Part shown: positions 10,016 through 21,609 of the stretch, one piece after another
Layout of the letters: the number at the start of each line of letters is the position of its first letter
Numbering within the stretch: position 1 is the first letter of the stretch
NCBI RefSeq assembly: GCF_030247185.1
Contig: NC_080572.1
Span: forward strand, 188,384,866 to 188,448,865
Reading direction: 5' to 3'
DNA from: Malaya genurostris
Taxonomy: Eukaryota; Arthropoda; Insecta; Diptera; Culicidae
Length of the DNA stretch: 64,000 bases
The notes under the pieces: generated by a model
Told to the model about the DNA's origin: nothing
The model's input: only the letters and a program-made list of their open reading frames with translations
Databases searched by the model: none
Translations under genes and position numbers: made by a program

Positions 10016-12659
10016 CAGGGTGGCAAGTGAATTGCCGATTTCAATTTCCCGGTCTTTTCCCGGTTTTCCCGGTTTTTTGAGATAAAAATTCCCGGTTTTT
10101 GGAATAGGCTCAAATCGCCCCTGTTTAGTTTTTCTTTTAATTTTTAATTTAAACTTTAAACAGCTATCCCATGTCCAAAAGGAATCGTTATAATAGGCCC
10201 GCTAATTGAGGATTCAATTACTTTCCAGACATTTCGATGAATAAATAAAACAATATTAATTATAACATGTGCGTATAAGAAAAGCATAAAGCCTTTTCCA
10301 AGTCATTCAGGGCTTTTGGTTACACGTAACCGATTTCTTCCGAGTGCACATGACTGTTTTTATTATTTTTTCGGTATACACATGATTGAAAATAAATCAA
10401 TAAGGAATAACAATCCTAAAAACGGAAGCTTGCCACTAGAAAAAAAAACAACAATCTATGCTTGCAACTTCAAATCATTTTGTACAGAGCTTTCTTCGCT
10501 CCTTCCGGAAGTAAAAGTGGAAATCTCAGATCGGCGGGAAAATTATAAACGGCATAATGGCCAAGGATGGCTTTTATCGTACCAAAGAACGCTCTCTACC
10601 AAAGCAAAGCCTTGGTATTGCATTCCTGTAGTGGAATTTGACCTTCTGTTTCAACAGACTTCGCAGCCAATTCAGAGTGTACAGAACCAGTGCATGGCTG
10701 GTGGTACGATTCTACTGACACTATGAATCCTTCCAGGTCGGGGCTTGAACATACGACAACTGGTTTGTGAGACCAGCGCTCTATGCATTGAACCGCCAAC
10801 CCGGGACGCTCTCTACCAACTCTTCACAATATTCAATCATGGCCATCAAAGAGAGACGGATATCATCTTAGCAACAAAACACCGTCATGGTTCATATAAC
10901 ATAGAATAGACACCAGTGCGAGAGCGAATTTCTCTCGATGAGCTGCCTGAGCATCACGGGTTAGCACGCTGTTGTGGGCATTCTCTCTGAAATAACAAAC
11001 GGTCGCTTATTCTCGTTTTGCGATCCGATTCTATACGGGAGTGGATAGTTGCGATAGAATCATTGTACTATTGCCGCTTATTCTAACTATGTGCAATTAA
11101 CCTTTGTGGTGTCTATGAAAATGTCTGTGAATGCTCCAGACCAGGGTTTTGAAATATTGTATATTGTAACCTAGTATGAGAATCATCAAGTCGAATTATC
11201 TGCGATAATTATCAACTTGCGATTCTCTCTTGGATCATTGCCGGACTGTATATATTTTGTTAAGGACTGTGAAATACTCAGAGTATGAAGTGGAGCGAAG
11301 AAATGTAGAAAAATTCTCTCACGGTTCATGCATCGAGAAACAGCGAGTTCTTTTAGCATCTTCTACCAGATTGAAAATTTTGTATAGAATGTAGAAAAAT
11401 ATCGAGACGCTTTCTGCCAAATTATCGGCAATCACAAACACTGATCATGGCACAGCGAATCTAACATAATATCGTCACTGGCTTCGGCCATGGTACAATA
11501 AATTGTTATATGGACATACACTGTTTAAATTATGTCGCTTGCAAGCACATCTGTTCAATGAACGATACCCTCAGATGAATTATCATGCTATGATTGTGAT
11601 GAATACCATAAAATCAATTATTAACAAAGTCATGTCAGTCCAAAAATTTAAAATTTTCATGTAATAGAATTGAATTTAAAATCATTAGATGGATGTATAT
11701 CTAAGATTTCGCCAAATTGTTGACTTGTTCTTTTAAAACACCATTTTTTTCTAATATATCTGTTAGTCAATAAACAATGTTTACGATTTCAATGCGTTGA
11801 TGGGCAAATTAATCAAATGAGAACTTTTAAAATGCACAATATATCGATCTAATCCTAATAGGATTCTAAACGCTCGTAGAGTAACCAGAAAGTACGAGTT
11901 CTTCATGATGAACTCTCCGCTGGTTTTAAACCAGTTTTATTTCCAATAGCTTAACTAATTTATCTTCTATGAGAAATCTTCCTACAATTGATCTGATTCT
12001 AGCAGATCAATCAATAACATTCAGGGTTTCAAATTAAGCAATGATTAGATCAATTAGTTATATATTCTACCAGTTTAGAACTAATCGACTAGAATACTAT
12101 CGAATGTAAATCCTGAAATTGTTTTGGTAAATAAAGATATAGCCGTATATAATTTAAATCATTACTTTATTGAAGTTCCAAAAGCTCAAACTAAATTCAA
12201 TTCACCTTCATCTACATCAATATCAACGTTCTTGTGATCCTACTATGGAATAACAATTAAACATAGATTCACTGAACAAATCAATTAATGTTCTGAATCT
12301 TTCTAAGATTCTATACTGGTTCTCAGAAACCAGTTTCAACTCTTCCAATTTTGCGAGTCGTTTTGACATCTCACAGAAATAAAAGCTATAGGGTGTTGGC
12401 CCAATTTTCAATGGACAATAAGTTATTTGAACACTTGTACTGAACATTTCACTCGAATGCAAAATTGGGTATTGTCTCTTACTCTTCGATTGTTGAAAAA
12501 AAAAATCATTATGCTAACAACTGTTACTCATAGGTGAGCTAGTAATATTTTTCCCGGTTTTTCACTGAAATTCCCGAATTTTTCCTGGTTTTTCCCGGTG
12601 AAATCAAATTCCCGACTTTTTTCCGGTTTTCCCGATTTTCCCGGTCACTTGCCACCCTG
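10016..12659. mobile_element. Non-autonomous TIR element (CAGGGTGGC family), copy 1
   Basis: Perfect terminal inverted repeats CAGGGTGGCAAGTG / CACTTGCCACCCTG, bordered by TATCAA at 10010-10015 and 12660-12665, a 6-bp target duplication. Both ends carry subterminal clusters of TTCCCGG and TTTTCCCGG. The 2.6-kb interior is AT-rich with no transposase and holds a SINE at 10603-10805. The insertion separates two halves of an ORF1 that rejoin in frame, which fixes the boundaries. A homologous copy lies at 35316-38319. Confidence 0.85.
10603..10805 (-). mobile_element. tRNA-derived SINE, family A
   Basis: Reads on the - strand as a near full-length copy: CCCGGGTTGGCGGTTCAATG (box A region), the complement of GGGGCTTGAACAT (altered box B), the GGCTGCGAAGTCTGTTGAAA body, and the CCAAGGCTTTGC end. 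Flanked by the 14-bp duplication ACGCTCTCTACCAA at 10589-10602 and 10806-10819. It is nested in the CAGGGTGGC element. Confidence 0.85.
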
Positions 12660-13959
12660 TATCAAGTACAACATTCCAGTATATATGGAAGATAGTGCTA
12701 TAGAAGTGCGTGTGCATGATCTTCCCTCAAGCGTCATCGACCCTTTTATTCGCAAAACTATGTCCCAATACGGAGAGATTCTCTCTAGCGAAAAAGAAAA
12801 GTGGAAAAATTTTTACCCCGGTATTCTAAATGGCGTACGTTTGTTACGCATGCGCTTGAAAAGGCCTATACCTTCTTATGTGACATTCGGTCAGGATACA
12901 AGAATCCCGTGCAAATCACTTGTTACCTATGACAATCAGATGGCCACATGTCAATATTGCCAAAAAGCTGTTCACTGCGGTAAGCCATGCGATAAACTGG
13001 ACAAGGAGACAACTACACCAAAGAACAACGGTGCTTCCTTCACACCAACCCCAAGCAACCCCAGTACACTTGTGACAGTCACCAACAACAGTGAATGACG
13101 AGACGAATCGCGTACAAACTGCCCCTCAATCCTCGCAGGAGGAAAATGGAAGTTCCTCTCCCCCTAGAAAAAGGGTAACAACGAGATCCAATACAAAAAA
13201 AAAATATGTTAAAACTCAGCTAAATCGGCCACGTAAAGCTGAATAAAATATCATTTAAAAAAAAATGGTCGCATGGCCCCATACAAAGTTCCTGACTATC
13301 ATTTAGATCCGAATTCTGGTTCCAGAATTACAGGATGATATGAACCAAAAATGTGAAATTAATATCACTTAATTTCCTCGAAGATGGTTGGACCGAGTTT
13401 TACAAACTTAGATTCAAATTAAATGTCTCATGGTTTCAAACTTAGTTCCGGAATTTCATATATATCCAACTTGATATGGTGATATGCACCAAAAAAATGG
13501 AAATTGTGCATTAAAAATGTGAATATAATGTCACTCTCTTTTCTCGGAGATGGCTGAACCAATTTTCATAAACTTAGATTCATATAAGAGATCTTATGGT
13601 CCCATACAAAGTTCCGGAATTTCATTTGGATATCCAGCTTTCGGTTCCGAAGTACCGGTAATAATAATCAAATATGATAAAATGGAGGTCACTTCACTTT
13701 CTCACTTATGATTGAACAGATTTTCACTAAATTCAAATGTAGTGTATCAATGTAGTAGTATTATGCAACAGAAATTTTCAAAACAATTTTTTGAACTATT
13801 TTAAATAATAGTATTTCGGGGAATTACTGTTGTAAAAATTTCTGAAAATAAAAATTAGGAAGGCATCATTACACCACTAGGTGGATTAAAAAAGGTTTTT
13901 AATTTAAAATAAATGCGATTTTTACCTCAAAAAACGGCCCGAATTTATTTGTACTCCCA

Positions 13960-14130
13960 ATATGAGATAACTAACTTTGGAATATATTTAGTTTTCAAGG
14001 TCAACTATGACAGATATTGTCAAAAGCTAAAAATTCTGCCATTAAACTTCCAATAATGAAAGCAGTAAGCATTCGATCTTAAAACCATTCAATAGTGTTT
14101 TGGTTGACGGGAAGACCAACTCTATTCAGT
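13960..14130. repeat. Dispersed repeat shared with 50080-50290
   Basis: Blocks GACAGATATTGTCAAAA, AAACTTCC..ATAA and GACGGGAAGACC recur in the same order at about 50170-50290. No coding potential. The next 350 bp (14131-14480) look unique, and I see no gene in them. Confidence 0.55.
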
Positions 14131-14482
14131 AAATCTCTATTTCACACACAAAACTTCATTTGCGTACTGAGCTCGTGTTCTCCATGACTGCGTGCAACTG
14201 TTGCAAAAGAACATTCGGAATTTGCAGTGAGTGCATGAAAAATGTGACTACATCGACCAATGTTAAAATAACAAATGGTACGGGCTTACGATCCTTTACA
14301 TAAAAGCATTTAGTGTTCCGCCTTTCATGAGCACCTTTGTTCCCTTTAACAAGAAACAGGTAGGCACATTTTCTCAACAGCTCGATATACATCTTCTGCA
14401 CACTAGAAAAATGTTCTTTCATTTCGTTTTTTTTTTTCATGAACATGAAACACTCTAACGGCAAACCGTGGTAGTTATTCTA

Positions 14483-14656
14483 AAGGGTGATTTTTTAAGA
14501 GCTTGAGAACTTTTTTAAACAATAAAACGCATAAAATTTGCAAAATCTCATCGGTTCTTTATTTTAAACGTTAGATTGGTGCATGACATTTACTTTTTGA
14601 AGATAATTTCATTTAAATGTTGACCGCGGCTGCGTCTTAGGTGGTCCATTCGGAAA
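14483..14656. repeat. Left arm of 174-bp inverted repeat
   Basis: Pairs with 15234-15407. The one clear difference is GGTGCATGAC here against GGTACATGAC in the partner. The inner edge ends in CGGAAA/TTTCCG, a short homology at which the copy switched strand. Confidence 0.85.
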
Positions 14657-15249
14657 GTCCAATTTTGGGCAACTTTTTCGAGCATTTCGGCCGGAATAGC
14701 CCGAATTTCTTCGGAAATGTTGTCTTCCAAAGCTGGAATAGTTACTGGCTTATTTCTGTAGACTTTAGACTTGACGTAGCCCCACAAAAAATAGTCTAAA
14801 GGCGTCAAATCGCATGATCTTGGTGGCCAACTTACCGGTCCATTTCTTGAGATGAATTGTTCTCCGAAGTTTTCCCTCAAAATGGCCATAGAATCGCGAG
14901 CTGTGTGGCATGTAGCGCCATCTTGTTGAAACCACATGTCAACCAAGTTCAGTTCTTCCATTTTTGGCAACAAAAAGTTTGTTAGCATCGAACGATAGCG
15001 ATCGCCATTCACTGTAACGTTGCGTCCAACAGCATCTTTGAAAAAATACGGTCCAATGATTCCACCAGCGTACAAACCACACCAAACAGTGCATTTTTCG
15101 GGATGCATGGGCAGTTCTTGAACGGCTTCGGGTTGCTCTTCACTCCAAATGCGGCAATTTTGCTTATTTACGTAGCCATTCAACCAGAAATGAGCCTCAT
15201 CGCTGAACAAAATTTGTCGATAAAAAAGCGGATTTTCCGAATGGACCAC
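14590..15249 (-). pseudogene. DD41D mariner-like transposase, C-terminal two thirds
   Basis: A continuous - strand frame reads NPLFYRQILFSDEAHFWLNG, later WFQQDGATCHTARDSM, then WPPRSCDLTPLDYFLWGYVK, ending RGQHLNEIIFKK. The first Asp is in FSDEAHFW, the second in QQDGA. The third candidate (TPLDYF) is 41 residues on, giving the DD41D signature of the rosa family. No stop or shift interrupts it. The N-terminal HTH DNA-binding region and a proper ATG are absent because the inverted arm replaces them, so the frame opens only with GTG at 15249. It is probably not translated, although the catalytic triad looks intact. Confidence 0.8.
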
Positions 15250-15407
15250 CTAAGACGCAGCCGCGGTCAACATTTAAATGAAATTATCTTCAAAAAGTAA
15301 ATGTCATGTACCAATCTAACGTTTAAAATAAAGAACCGATGAGATTTTGCAAATTTTATGCGTTTTATTGTTTAAAAAAGTTCTCAAGCTCTTAAAAAAT
15401 CACCCTT
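15234..15407. repeat. Right arm of 174-bp inverted repeat
   Basis: Inverted duplicate of 14483-14656, placed directly against the truncated transposase. It supplies the second terminus of the element. Confidence 0.85.
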
Positions 15408-15409
15408 TA

Positions 15410-17640
15410 GCATTCTCGTTCCATTTGTCACCTGGCAAAACCCGGATGTAGTGGGTTGGTATGTGGTTATGTAAATTTGAATTTTAACATTTTTTGTCGT
15501 ACAAAACCAAATGAAGACCTCACCCCGGCTGGGTGGTTGTGTACATCGGGATTTCCAATTTACTGAGATTGCAATCTGAATATGCTTCCACAGCATCCAC
15601 AACAAAAAGCCGAACAAGCACTTCATTGTAAGCACAAAAAACCAATCAAACGTGAGAATGTAAGTCGATGTATTCGCCCCACAGAGAAGCACCTAGCTGA
15701 ATGTAAATTACAATTCGGATGAAAGCTTTTCGGTCGTGGGTGATAAGCCGATATGTTTTGCTGACAACCCTGGCATCCTATACGAGATGGTCACACACTC
15801 TTCCAGAAGACGAGAAAAGTTCAGTTTACTGTAACCGTCACCGTCACTATGTCACACCTGTTCGAATCCGATTTTTTCTTGTCAATTCCACAGAAGATTC
15901 CCAAAACCTAACCATTGAATGGTGCTGCTAGATAGAAACTGACTTTAACAGTTTTATTTTATCAAACGGAAGCAATCGAATAGTGTCTATCGACAACGGT
16001 AAAAATAAAGCTCTGGAATCTGGTGAGTGTTGATATTTTTGACAGTCGCTCAGTAGCCCATGGGAAAATGTTGGCTTTGCTTTACATACATATATTCCAT
16101 GACATGATGTGTCAGAAGGTAAAAGAGTCGTCGAGTGATTGAATTCTAACTAGAAAAAATTCTTAGAACCAGTTGGATCGTAATACTAGTCGAGAGAGTG
16201 AACAAGCATTGAAGGAGAAAAAGGCCAATTTCCGTATCGGAATGTGGTACCAGGTATTTGCTTCTACATTTCCGAACGTAAGACTAGATCGAATCCCTTA
16301 GTAGTGTGCTAATGCCAAATGATGTATCCAAGCAAAACAGTTCAGATTTCTAATAAAAATAAATATTAGTTTACCCGTAAACACATGCCTTATCTCGCCG
16401 CGACCGAAACCACAAACAAAACGTAAAAACTATAACTCAAAACCACACAAGTGAACAACGGGTAAACGAAATCAATTCCGAAAGTACGGCAAGCAACCAG
16501 CAGCGACGAGCGAGGATCGATATTTTTTTCACCAGCTAGTCAGTTCTTTGCCCTCACCCGCTTCAATGCATCCGGGGAAAATAAACAAGCTGCTCAAATT
16601 AGCTTTTCCCCTATCTGATCGGGGTGGGCTATTGTTTATAAGCTAATAATTTGTGCTGATAAAAGACCATGCGGCACCGGCACACGGCAGGCAACGAAGC
16701 GACCGAGCGAATATGCAAAACGAACCGAGCTCACGTGTAATTATGACCGGTGCCAAGAAACGTACCTATCCCCGAAGCATGAGGTTGCGTGCGTGCGTGC
16801 GTACGATCGCCGGTGTCCGTTTTTTTATTTTTAGTCAAAAAAATCGCACCATTTACCAAAGGAAACCAAATAAACTATTACGACTTCTAAGGTTCAATGA
16901 CGACGACACACAAGGAGATGCCGCACCGTCGAGCAAAGAAACATTACGCGATAGTGCGTGAGTTCCTTCCGACTACCAATCGACTGAATTGAACAACAAA
17001 TTCACAAACGAAGGCACGTTCCATTGCTGTCGACAGCCGGTGACCAATGGAATTGGAAAGTGATTGTCCGTTTCACCTAGACCTTTATTATTTGAACACG
17101 CTGGACCACCTATTCTATTCTACGTCACGACGACACCTCCCGCAGTTACCCAACCGCGTGAGCTGAATACGAAATGTTCGTCCGATCGGCAATCGAACCA
17201 AAAGGCCGAGCAGTGTTGGCCGCTGGTGGTTGACCTCTGCCAGTGAAGGTGTAATATTCAAATTGAATCGCTAAGTGACCGAGTAGGGCTCTAGCAGCTG
17301 TCATGCGATGTTGATTTCTCTATGCCGGTACCGGCGTTGGTTCGGTGGTGTGTGCTTTTCGGTGTCGAGTTCTTTCGCTCATCGATTTAGACTAGGAAAA
17401 ATTCAATCAATCTGAATATTTTGTCTGAGTCGCGATACGAATTTTGTATGATTGAAGCTCTCGACCTTTTGGTTTCGATTCATAGGCTATCAAATATTTT
17501 CTACTGTGTGATCAGAGGGAAAACCGGATAAGCGCACACATTTGGTCTGCAATAACGGACTGAAGAAAGTTTCGAACGAAATTTGCTCAGGAAAAGCCAA
17601 ATTCGATTTTTTCATTCATCTTTCCTTACTTTAATTTGAT
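15410..17640. other. Unique, less AT-rich stretch, no gene recognised
   Basis: This stretch, with 14131-14480, formed one sequence before the DD41D insertion. From about 16380 to 17400 it is richer in CG dinucleotides than its surroundings and contains a GCGT run (GTGCGTGCGTGCGT near 16790). It also has a donor-like GTGCGTGAGT near 16957. The short open frames (16653-16961, 17064-17246) show no family resemblance. A host promoter or first exon is possible but not shown. Confidence 0.35.
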
Positions 17641-18290
17641 TACTTCCGTACCATTTTTTGTTCCTAATTCCTCATGAGTGCATTTGGTATATAAAATCGA
17701 TTCTCCCGTTTTGCCTTTCTCTTAATGAAGGATCTATGTTGCAGGGAAAATTGGATTTTTATCAGAGCGTAGATCCCTATTTTGATGTACCATTTGACTC
17801 AGTTCAACGATATGGAGAAATGTCTGTGTGGGTTTGTAATCGCTCAAAATTCTCGGAAATGGAAGCAATTTTAGGCCCGTTAGGAAACTGCTGCTTGGGC
17901 AGGAAATTCAGGATCTTTAAAAAATCGGGAAAAACATACAATAAAACACCGTGAAATCTTAAAAATGGTTGCGACGAAGAGTATATCTTATAACTTTCAA
18001 AATAATTGCTGGCCTACAAAATTTCCATCGGATTTAGATTTTACGATGTTTTATTGTATTATGATATTTTATCCAGATGTTTTAATGTCCAAAACATAAA
18101 AAATAAGTTAATCAAAAATTGTATTAAATAATCATGAGAAAAAAGTTTGACTTTTATACGATAAGTTTAATTGTATTGTATTTTCTATGATATGTGAAAG
18201 TTTCATTCAAATATGTTTATTTATTGAAGAATTGTATGATTTTGTTCAAAAAGTGACGAAACATTAAATTTTACAATAACTCTTAGAAAA
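17641..18290. repeat. AT-rich dispersed repeat, related to the right end of the window
   Basis: The first part (17700-17880) is a degraded reversed family R end (TTTGACTCAGTTCAACGA, GAAATGTCTGTGTGGGT). The second part shares GATGTTTTATTGTATTATGA and neighbouring blocks with 63220-63400. No gene seen. Confidence 0.5.
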
Positions 18291-18829
18291 AACCTAGTGG
18301 TGCAATGATGCCTTTCTCACATTACTCATTACATCGTAAATATAACCGCGAAATTCGCAAAATCAACTGTTTATTGAATAGAAATAGGATAATTTGTTCG
18401 GATCTAATCTTAATAACTCTATAAAACCTGTTTACTCTGTAGTTCCGGAACCGAAAGTAGTATCCACAACAAATTAAGGAATTCCGTATGAAACTGTAAG
18501 ACTTTTCTTTTGAACCTATAAGTTTGTGAAAATCGATTTGGCCATCTTCAAGAAAAGTAAGTGAGATTCTTTTTGCAGTTTTTGATCACTATTTCCAATA
18601 CTTCCGAAACCAGATTCAGATAAACGGAATAGCCGAAGTTGGTTCGTTTACTACCAACAAATATGACCTACAAATTGAAACAGTTTTGAACGTAGTTAAA
18701 CCTATACTTACTATCTCATGCTCTATTTCGATTAAACCAATTAAACGAAATCTAACAAACGAAACGAACCTGCGTTTTTGTTACTTCTGCATATGTAAGT
18801 CAAGCTAAGCAGCATAAAACATGTAATAG

Positions 18830-18830
18830 G

Positions 18831-18883
<53 letters not shown>

Positions 18884-18927
18884 TATTATTATTATTATTA
18901 TTATTATTATCATTATTATTATTATTA

Positions 18928-19009
<82 letters not shown>

Positions 19010-19027
19010 CATTATTATTATTATTAT
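18830..19027. repeat. (ATT)n microsatellite
   Basis: About 66 near-perfect ATT triplets with occasional C or T interruptions. Open frames here encode poly-Asn or poly-Ile and are artefacts. Confidence 0.98.
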
Positions 19028-19964
19028 TGACATCACTACACAACGTGTACGAAATAGAACAAAGCACGCCTTGTTCGTTTTGTGTTTTCTTCTTCTTTCT
19101 GTGTTGTACATATTGTCACTCTACATATATGGCGATTTGAAAATTTTTACACTCATCGCCCTGCAACTGCGGAACCGGAAGTCCGATCCGGATGAAATTT
19201 CTCACTAGGTTTAAAGACAGTATGAACTTTAATTCAAATCAAGATTTGTGAAAATCGGTTCAAGCATCGCAGAGAAATCGAAGTGAATTTAGTTTTAGGA
19301 GTTTTTCTTCTACTTTCGGTGCTCTCGGAACAGAAAAAGAGGGGACCAGTAGTGCCGAATTAACTTTTCATGCCCACAAACTAACAAGCTCTGCCAACTA
19401 GAAGAATTTATCAGACAGTTTTATGGGATTTGTACCAGTTTTAACCATCGTTTGTGGAAAAATACTAATAAAATTGGTAATTTTCCACTTATCTCACGCT
19501 TTTGTTCCGAAACCGGAAGTCGGATCCTGATAAAATGTTCCACAATTTTTTAGGATATTATAAGACCTTTCATTTGTATCTTAGCTTGCAAAAATCGGTT
19601 GAGTCGTTCCAGAGATAATTGAGTGTAAACTTTTTCTCAAATTTTCACATATTACCATATAACTCCGGAACCGGAAGTCACATTCAAATGAAATTCAATA
19701 GCAAGCTATGGGACTATAATACCTTTTATTTGAATCTTAGTTTGTGAAAAACGGTTCAGCCATCTCTGAAAAAAGTGAGTTCATATTTTTTTTTACTTTT
19801 TTGGTACATATCATCCTATATCTCCGGAACCGGAAGTCGGATCGGAATGAAATTCAATAGCAGGCTATGGGGCTATGACACCTTTCATTTGAATCTTTGT
19901 TTGTGAAAATCGGTTCAGCCATCTCTGAGAAAAGTGAGTGCATATTTTTGTTACATACATACAC

Positions 19965-19975
19965 ACACACACACT

Positions 19976-20003
<28 letters not shown>
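19965..20003. repeat. (CA)n microsatellite
   Basis: CA dinucleotide tract with one TC interruption, at the position where family R normally carries CA, followed by ATGTATGTATGTATG. Confidence 0.9.
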
Positions 20004-20007
<4 letters not shown>

Positions 20008-20128
20008 TGTATGTATGTGTGAAGCCACCATCAGTTCAAGGCATTACCAGTGGATGCAGGTAGACTTACAGTAGATCCGAATTTGATTATCAGATAACTT
20101 TCATATTACTGCTGTTAAGAAGGCCAAA

Positions 20129-20332
20129 ATGGACTTTGAGGACCCGGCGCCTTCCAGCAATAACATCCGGCCATATAATAAAAGAATTCGCTGTACCAGC
20201 TTAAACCTGCCTGATGGTTTGTTTGTTAGAAGGGTGCGTCTTACTCATTTCAGACCTTCTGGGGAAAACACACAGCTTTCCCCTGTGAATCGGGTTGACA
20301 TTTCACTCCTTCATCCAGTCATTCACTTGTAA
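20129..20332 (+). pseudogene. Possible N-terminal ORF1 fragment of the I-clade LINE
   Basis: The ATG at 20129 in a good insect context (CAAAATGG) opens MDFEDPAPSSNNIRPYNKR, then LPDGLFVRRVRLTHF and SPVNRVDISLLHPV, with a stop at 20330-20332. The Pro/Asn/Arg-rich composition resembles LINE gag N-termini, and it lies upstream of the I-clade ORF1 on the same strand. About 2.2 kb of low-complexity DNA separates them. The link is inference; it may be an unrelated short frame. Confidence 0.3.
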
Positions 20333-20339
20333 GATACCC

Positions 20340-20860
20340 TGATGCACTCCCATCCCTCTTCCCTTACAATGTACTTGAGCATAGTATTATATAATGTAAC
20401 ATAATACACTTTAATATAATTTCCGGCAGTATAATACAATAAAACACAATATAGTATAAAACGGTGCAAAATCGTATGGTACAGTGTATTATAGTCTACT
20501 ATAATATTTTATGATGAATATAATAGTATCATAATGTTATGTGACATAATATAGTAAAATATACCATAATATATTATAATATAGTTTGGTCACTATACGA
20601 CACTGAATATAATAAAATATTATTATGCATAAAATATAAAAATGTAATACATCACAATGCAATATAATACACTTATAATTGTGTATTAAAAAATGCATTA
20701 CAATACTATATAAAACAATACCAAACATTGTACCATAATATAGTATAATACAGTACAATGTAATATAATATAATACCACAAAATATGACGTAATATAATA
20801 TGATACAATTTAATAATATATGTGTAAAGTGAAATGTTTAGTATGGAAATGAAAATGTAG
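20340..20860. repeat. AT-rich degenerate AATAT-type low complexity
   Basis: Dense TAATATAAT and ACAATATAAT words without a fixed period. Frames on the - strand encode Ile/Tyr-rich nonsense. No gene. Confidence 0.8.
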
Positions 20861-20895
20861 CTGATAATGATAAAGATTATAATAATGGTAACAAT

Positions 20896-21139
<244 letters not shown>

Positions 21140-21609
21140 TACTACAAAATAATATAATATAACATAATATAGTAAAATATATTTTAATTTAATATAATAT
21201 AATACAATGTCATACAATATAATATATTATAAATCAATATATAAAATAACAGTTACTGTAGAGTGTCAGTTATGCTCTTCTATCTTCGCAGTACTGCAGG
21301 AAGTAGAATATTTCTCTTCTAATAAGAATAATAATATCCACATCTATAAAAATAATATGTGTTATTATTATTGATGACAAATTAATAATACTAACAATAA
21401 ATATAATAATGAAAATAATAAAAAAAACAACAGTACAATGAATTATATAATAAATAATAGAATGAATAAAACACAACAGGAACCAGTGAGGACCAAGCTC
21501 ACCTTGTGATGACCTTGATCTTTAGTTAAAATTTACTTTAAAAATGATAACTTATAAGGAAAACAAATTTATATTTTGCGCAGAGGTACGTAGTACTACT
21601 CATAATAAA

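Larger units (their letters stand above)
9753..13246 (+). pseudogene. non-LTR retrotransposon ORF1 (gag-like RNA-binding protein), disrupted
   Basis: The ATG at 9753 opens MSEPNEQKLPPTRKN, then TIIVDFRQCKIRPSIREL. One stop (TGA, 9909-9911) follows, then VEHENI up to the nested element at 10016. The frame resumes exactly at 12666 with KYNIPVYMEDSAIEVRVHDL, then RMRLKRPIPSYVTFG and the zinc-knuckle-like CQYCQKAVHCGKPC. A single-base shift near 13095 takes the reading into a basic tail (PPRKRVTTRSNTKKK) ending at 13244-13246. The role would be RNA binding and particle formation for a LINE. The insertion separates the coding halves by 2.65 kb, so no product is expected. Confidence 0.7.
9644..13265 (+). 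mobile_element. ORF1-only (half-LINE) retrocopy, interrupted
   Basis: It starts at AGTTCGCTTCTCATC, runs through a short 5' UTR and an ORF1/gag, and stops at a 9-base A tract (13257-13265) just after the ORF1 stop. AATAAA at 13242-13247 overlaps that stop codon. It is bordered by imperfect 12-bp target duplications, GGTCGTATGGTC (9632-9643) and GGTCGCATGGCC (13267-13278). Without the nested element it is about 970 bp and has no ORF2. A second copy with the same 5' end lies at 48293. It could be a HAL1-like half-LINE family or retrotransposition of an ORF1-only transcript. Confidence 0.7.
9268..13900 (-). repeat. Dispersed family R copy, split by nested insertions
   Basis: Family R is a mosquito-type repeat built from modules of roughly 150 bp, each with CCGGAACCGGAAGTCGGAT, GAAAATCGGTTCAGCCATCT and CTGAGAAAAGTGAGTG, a (CA)n tract, and the end motif TTTCTATATGAGAAAGGC. 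Here it is reversed: the end motif and a (GT)n tract (9393-9424) come first. Module pieces run to 9643, resume at 13267, and finish at about 13890 with the start motif CCACCTAGTGGTGTAATGAT in complement. Everything between 9644 and 13266 was inserted into it. Confidence 0.75.
14483..15407 (-). mobile_element. DD41D (rosa-type) mariner converted into a fold-back element
   Basis: The element is bordered by TA at 14481-14482 and 15408-15409. It begins AAGGGTGATTTTTTAAGAGC and ends with the exact complement. The outer 174 bp at each side are inverted copies of each other with about one mismatch (14483-14656 and 15234-15407). The left arm is the genuine transposase 3' end. The right arm duplicates that same 3' end and replaces the transposase 5' half and the real 5' terminus. 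The central 577 bp is the remaining transposase coding sequence. Confidence 0.85.
18296..20030 (+). repeat. Dispersed family R copy
   Basis: Opens with the start motif AGTGGTGCAATGATGCCTTT. Successive modules carry CCGGAACCGGAAGTCGGATC and GAAAATCGGTTCAGCCATCT, ending in a (CA)n tract at about 19965-20003. The final TTTCTATATGAGAAAGGC motif is missing. A long ATT microsatellite is embedded at 18830-19027. Confidence 0.7.

Noticed and set aside
15103..15300. + strand frame over the DD41D element
   Set aside because: Shadow of the - strand transposase and its inverted arm; its C-terminus repeats the transposase tail only because of the inverted duplication.
18741..19111. Poly-Asn and poly-Ile proteins
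   Set aside because: Translations of the (ATT)n microsatellite.
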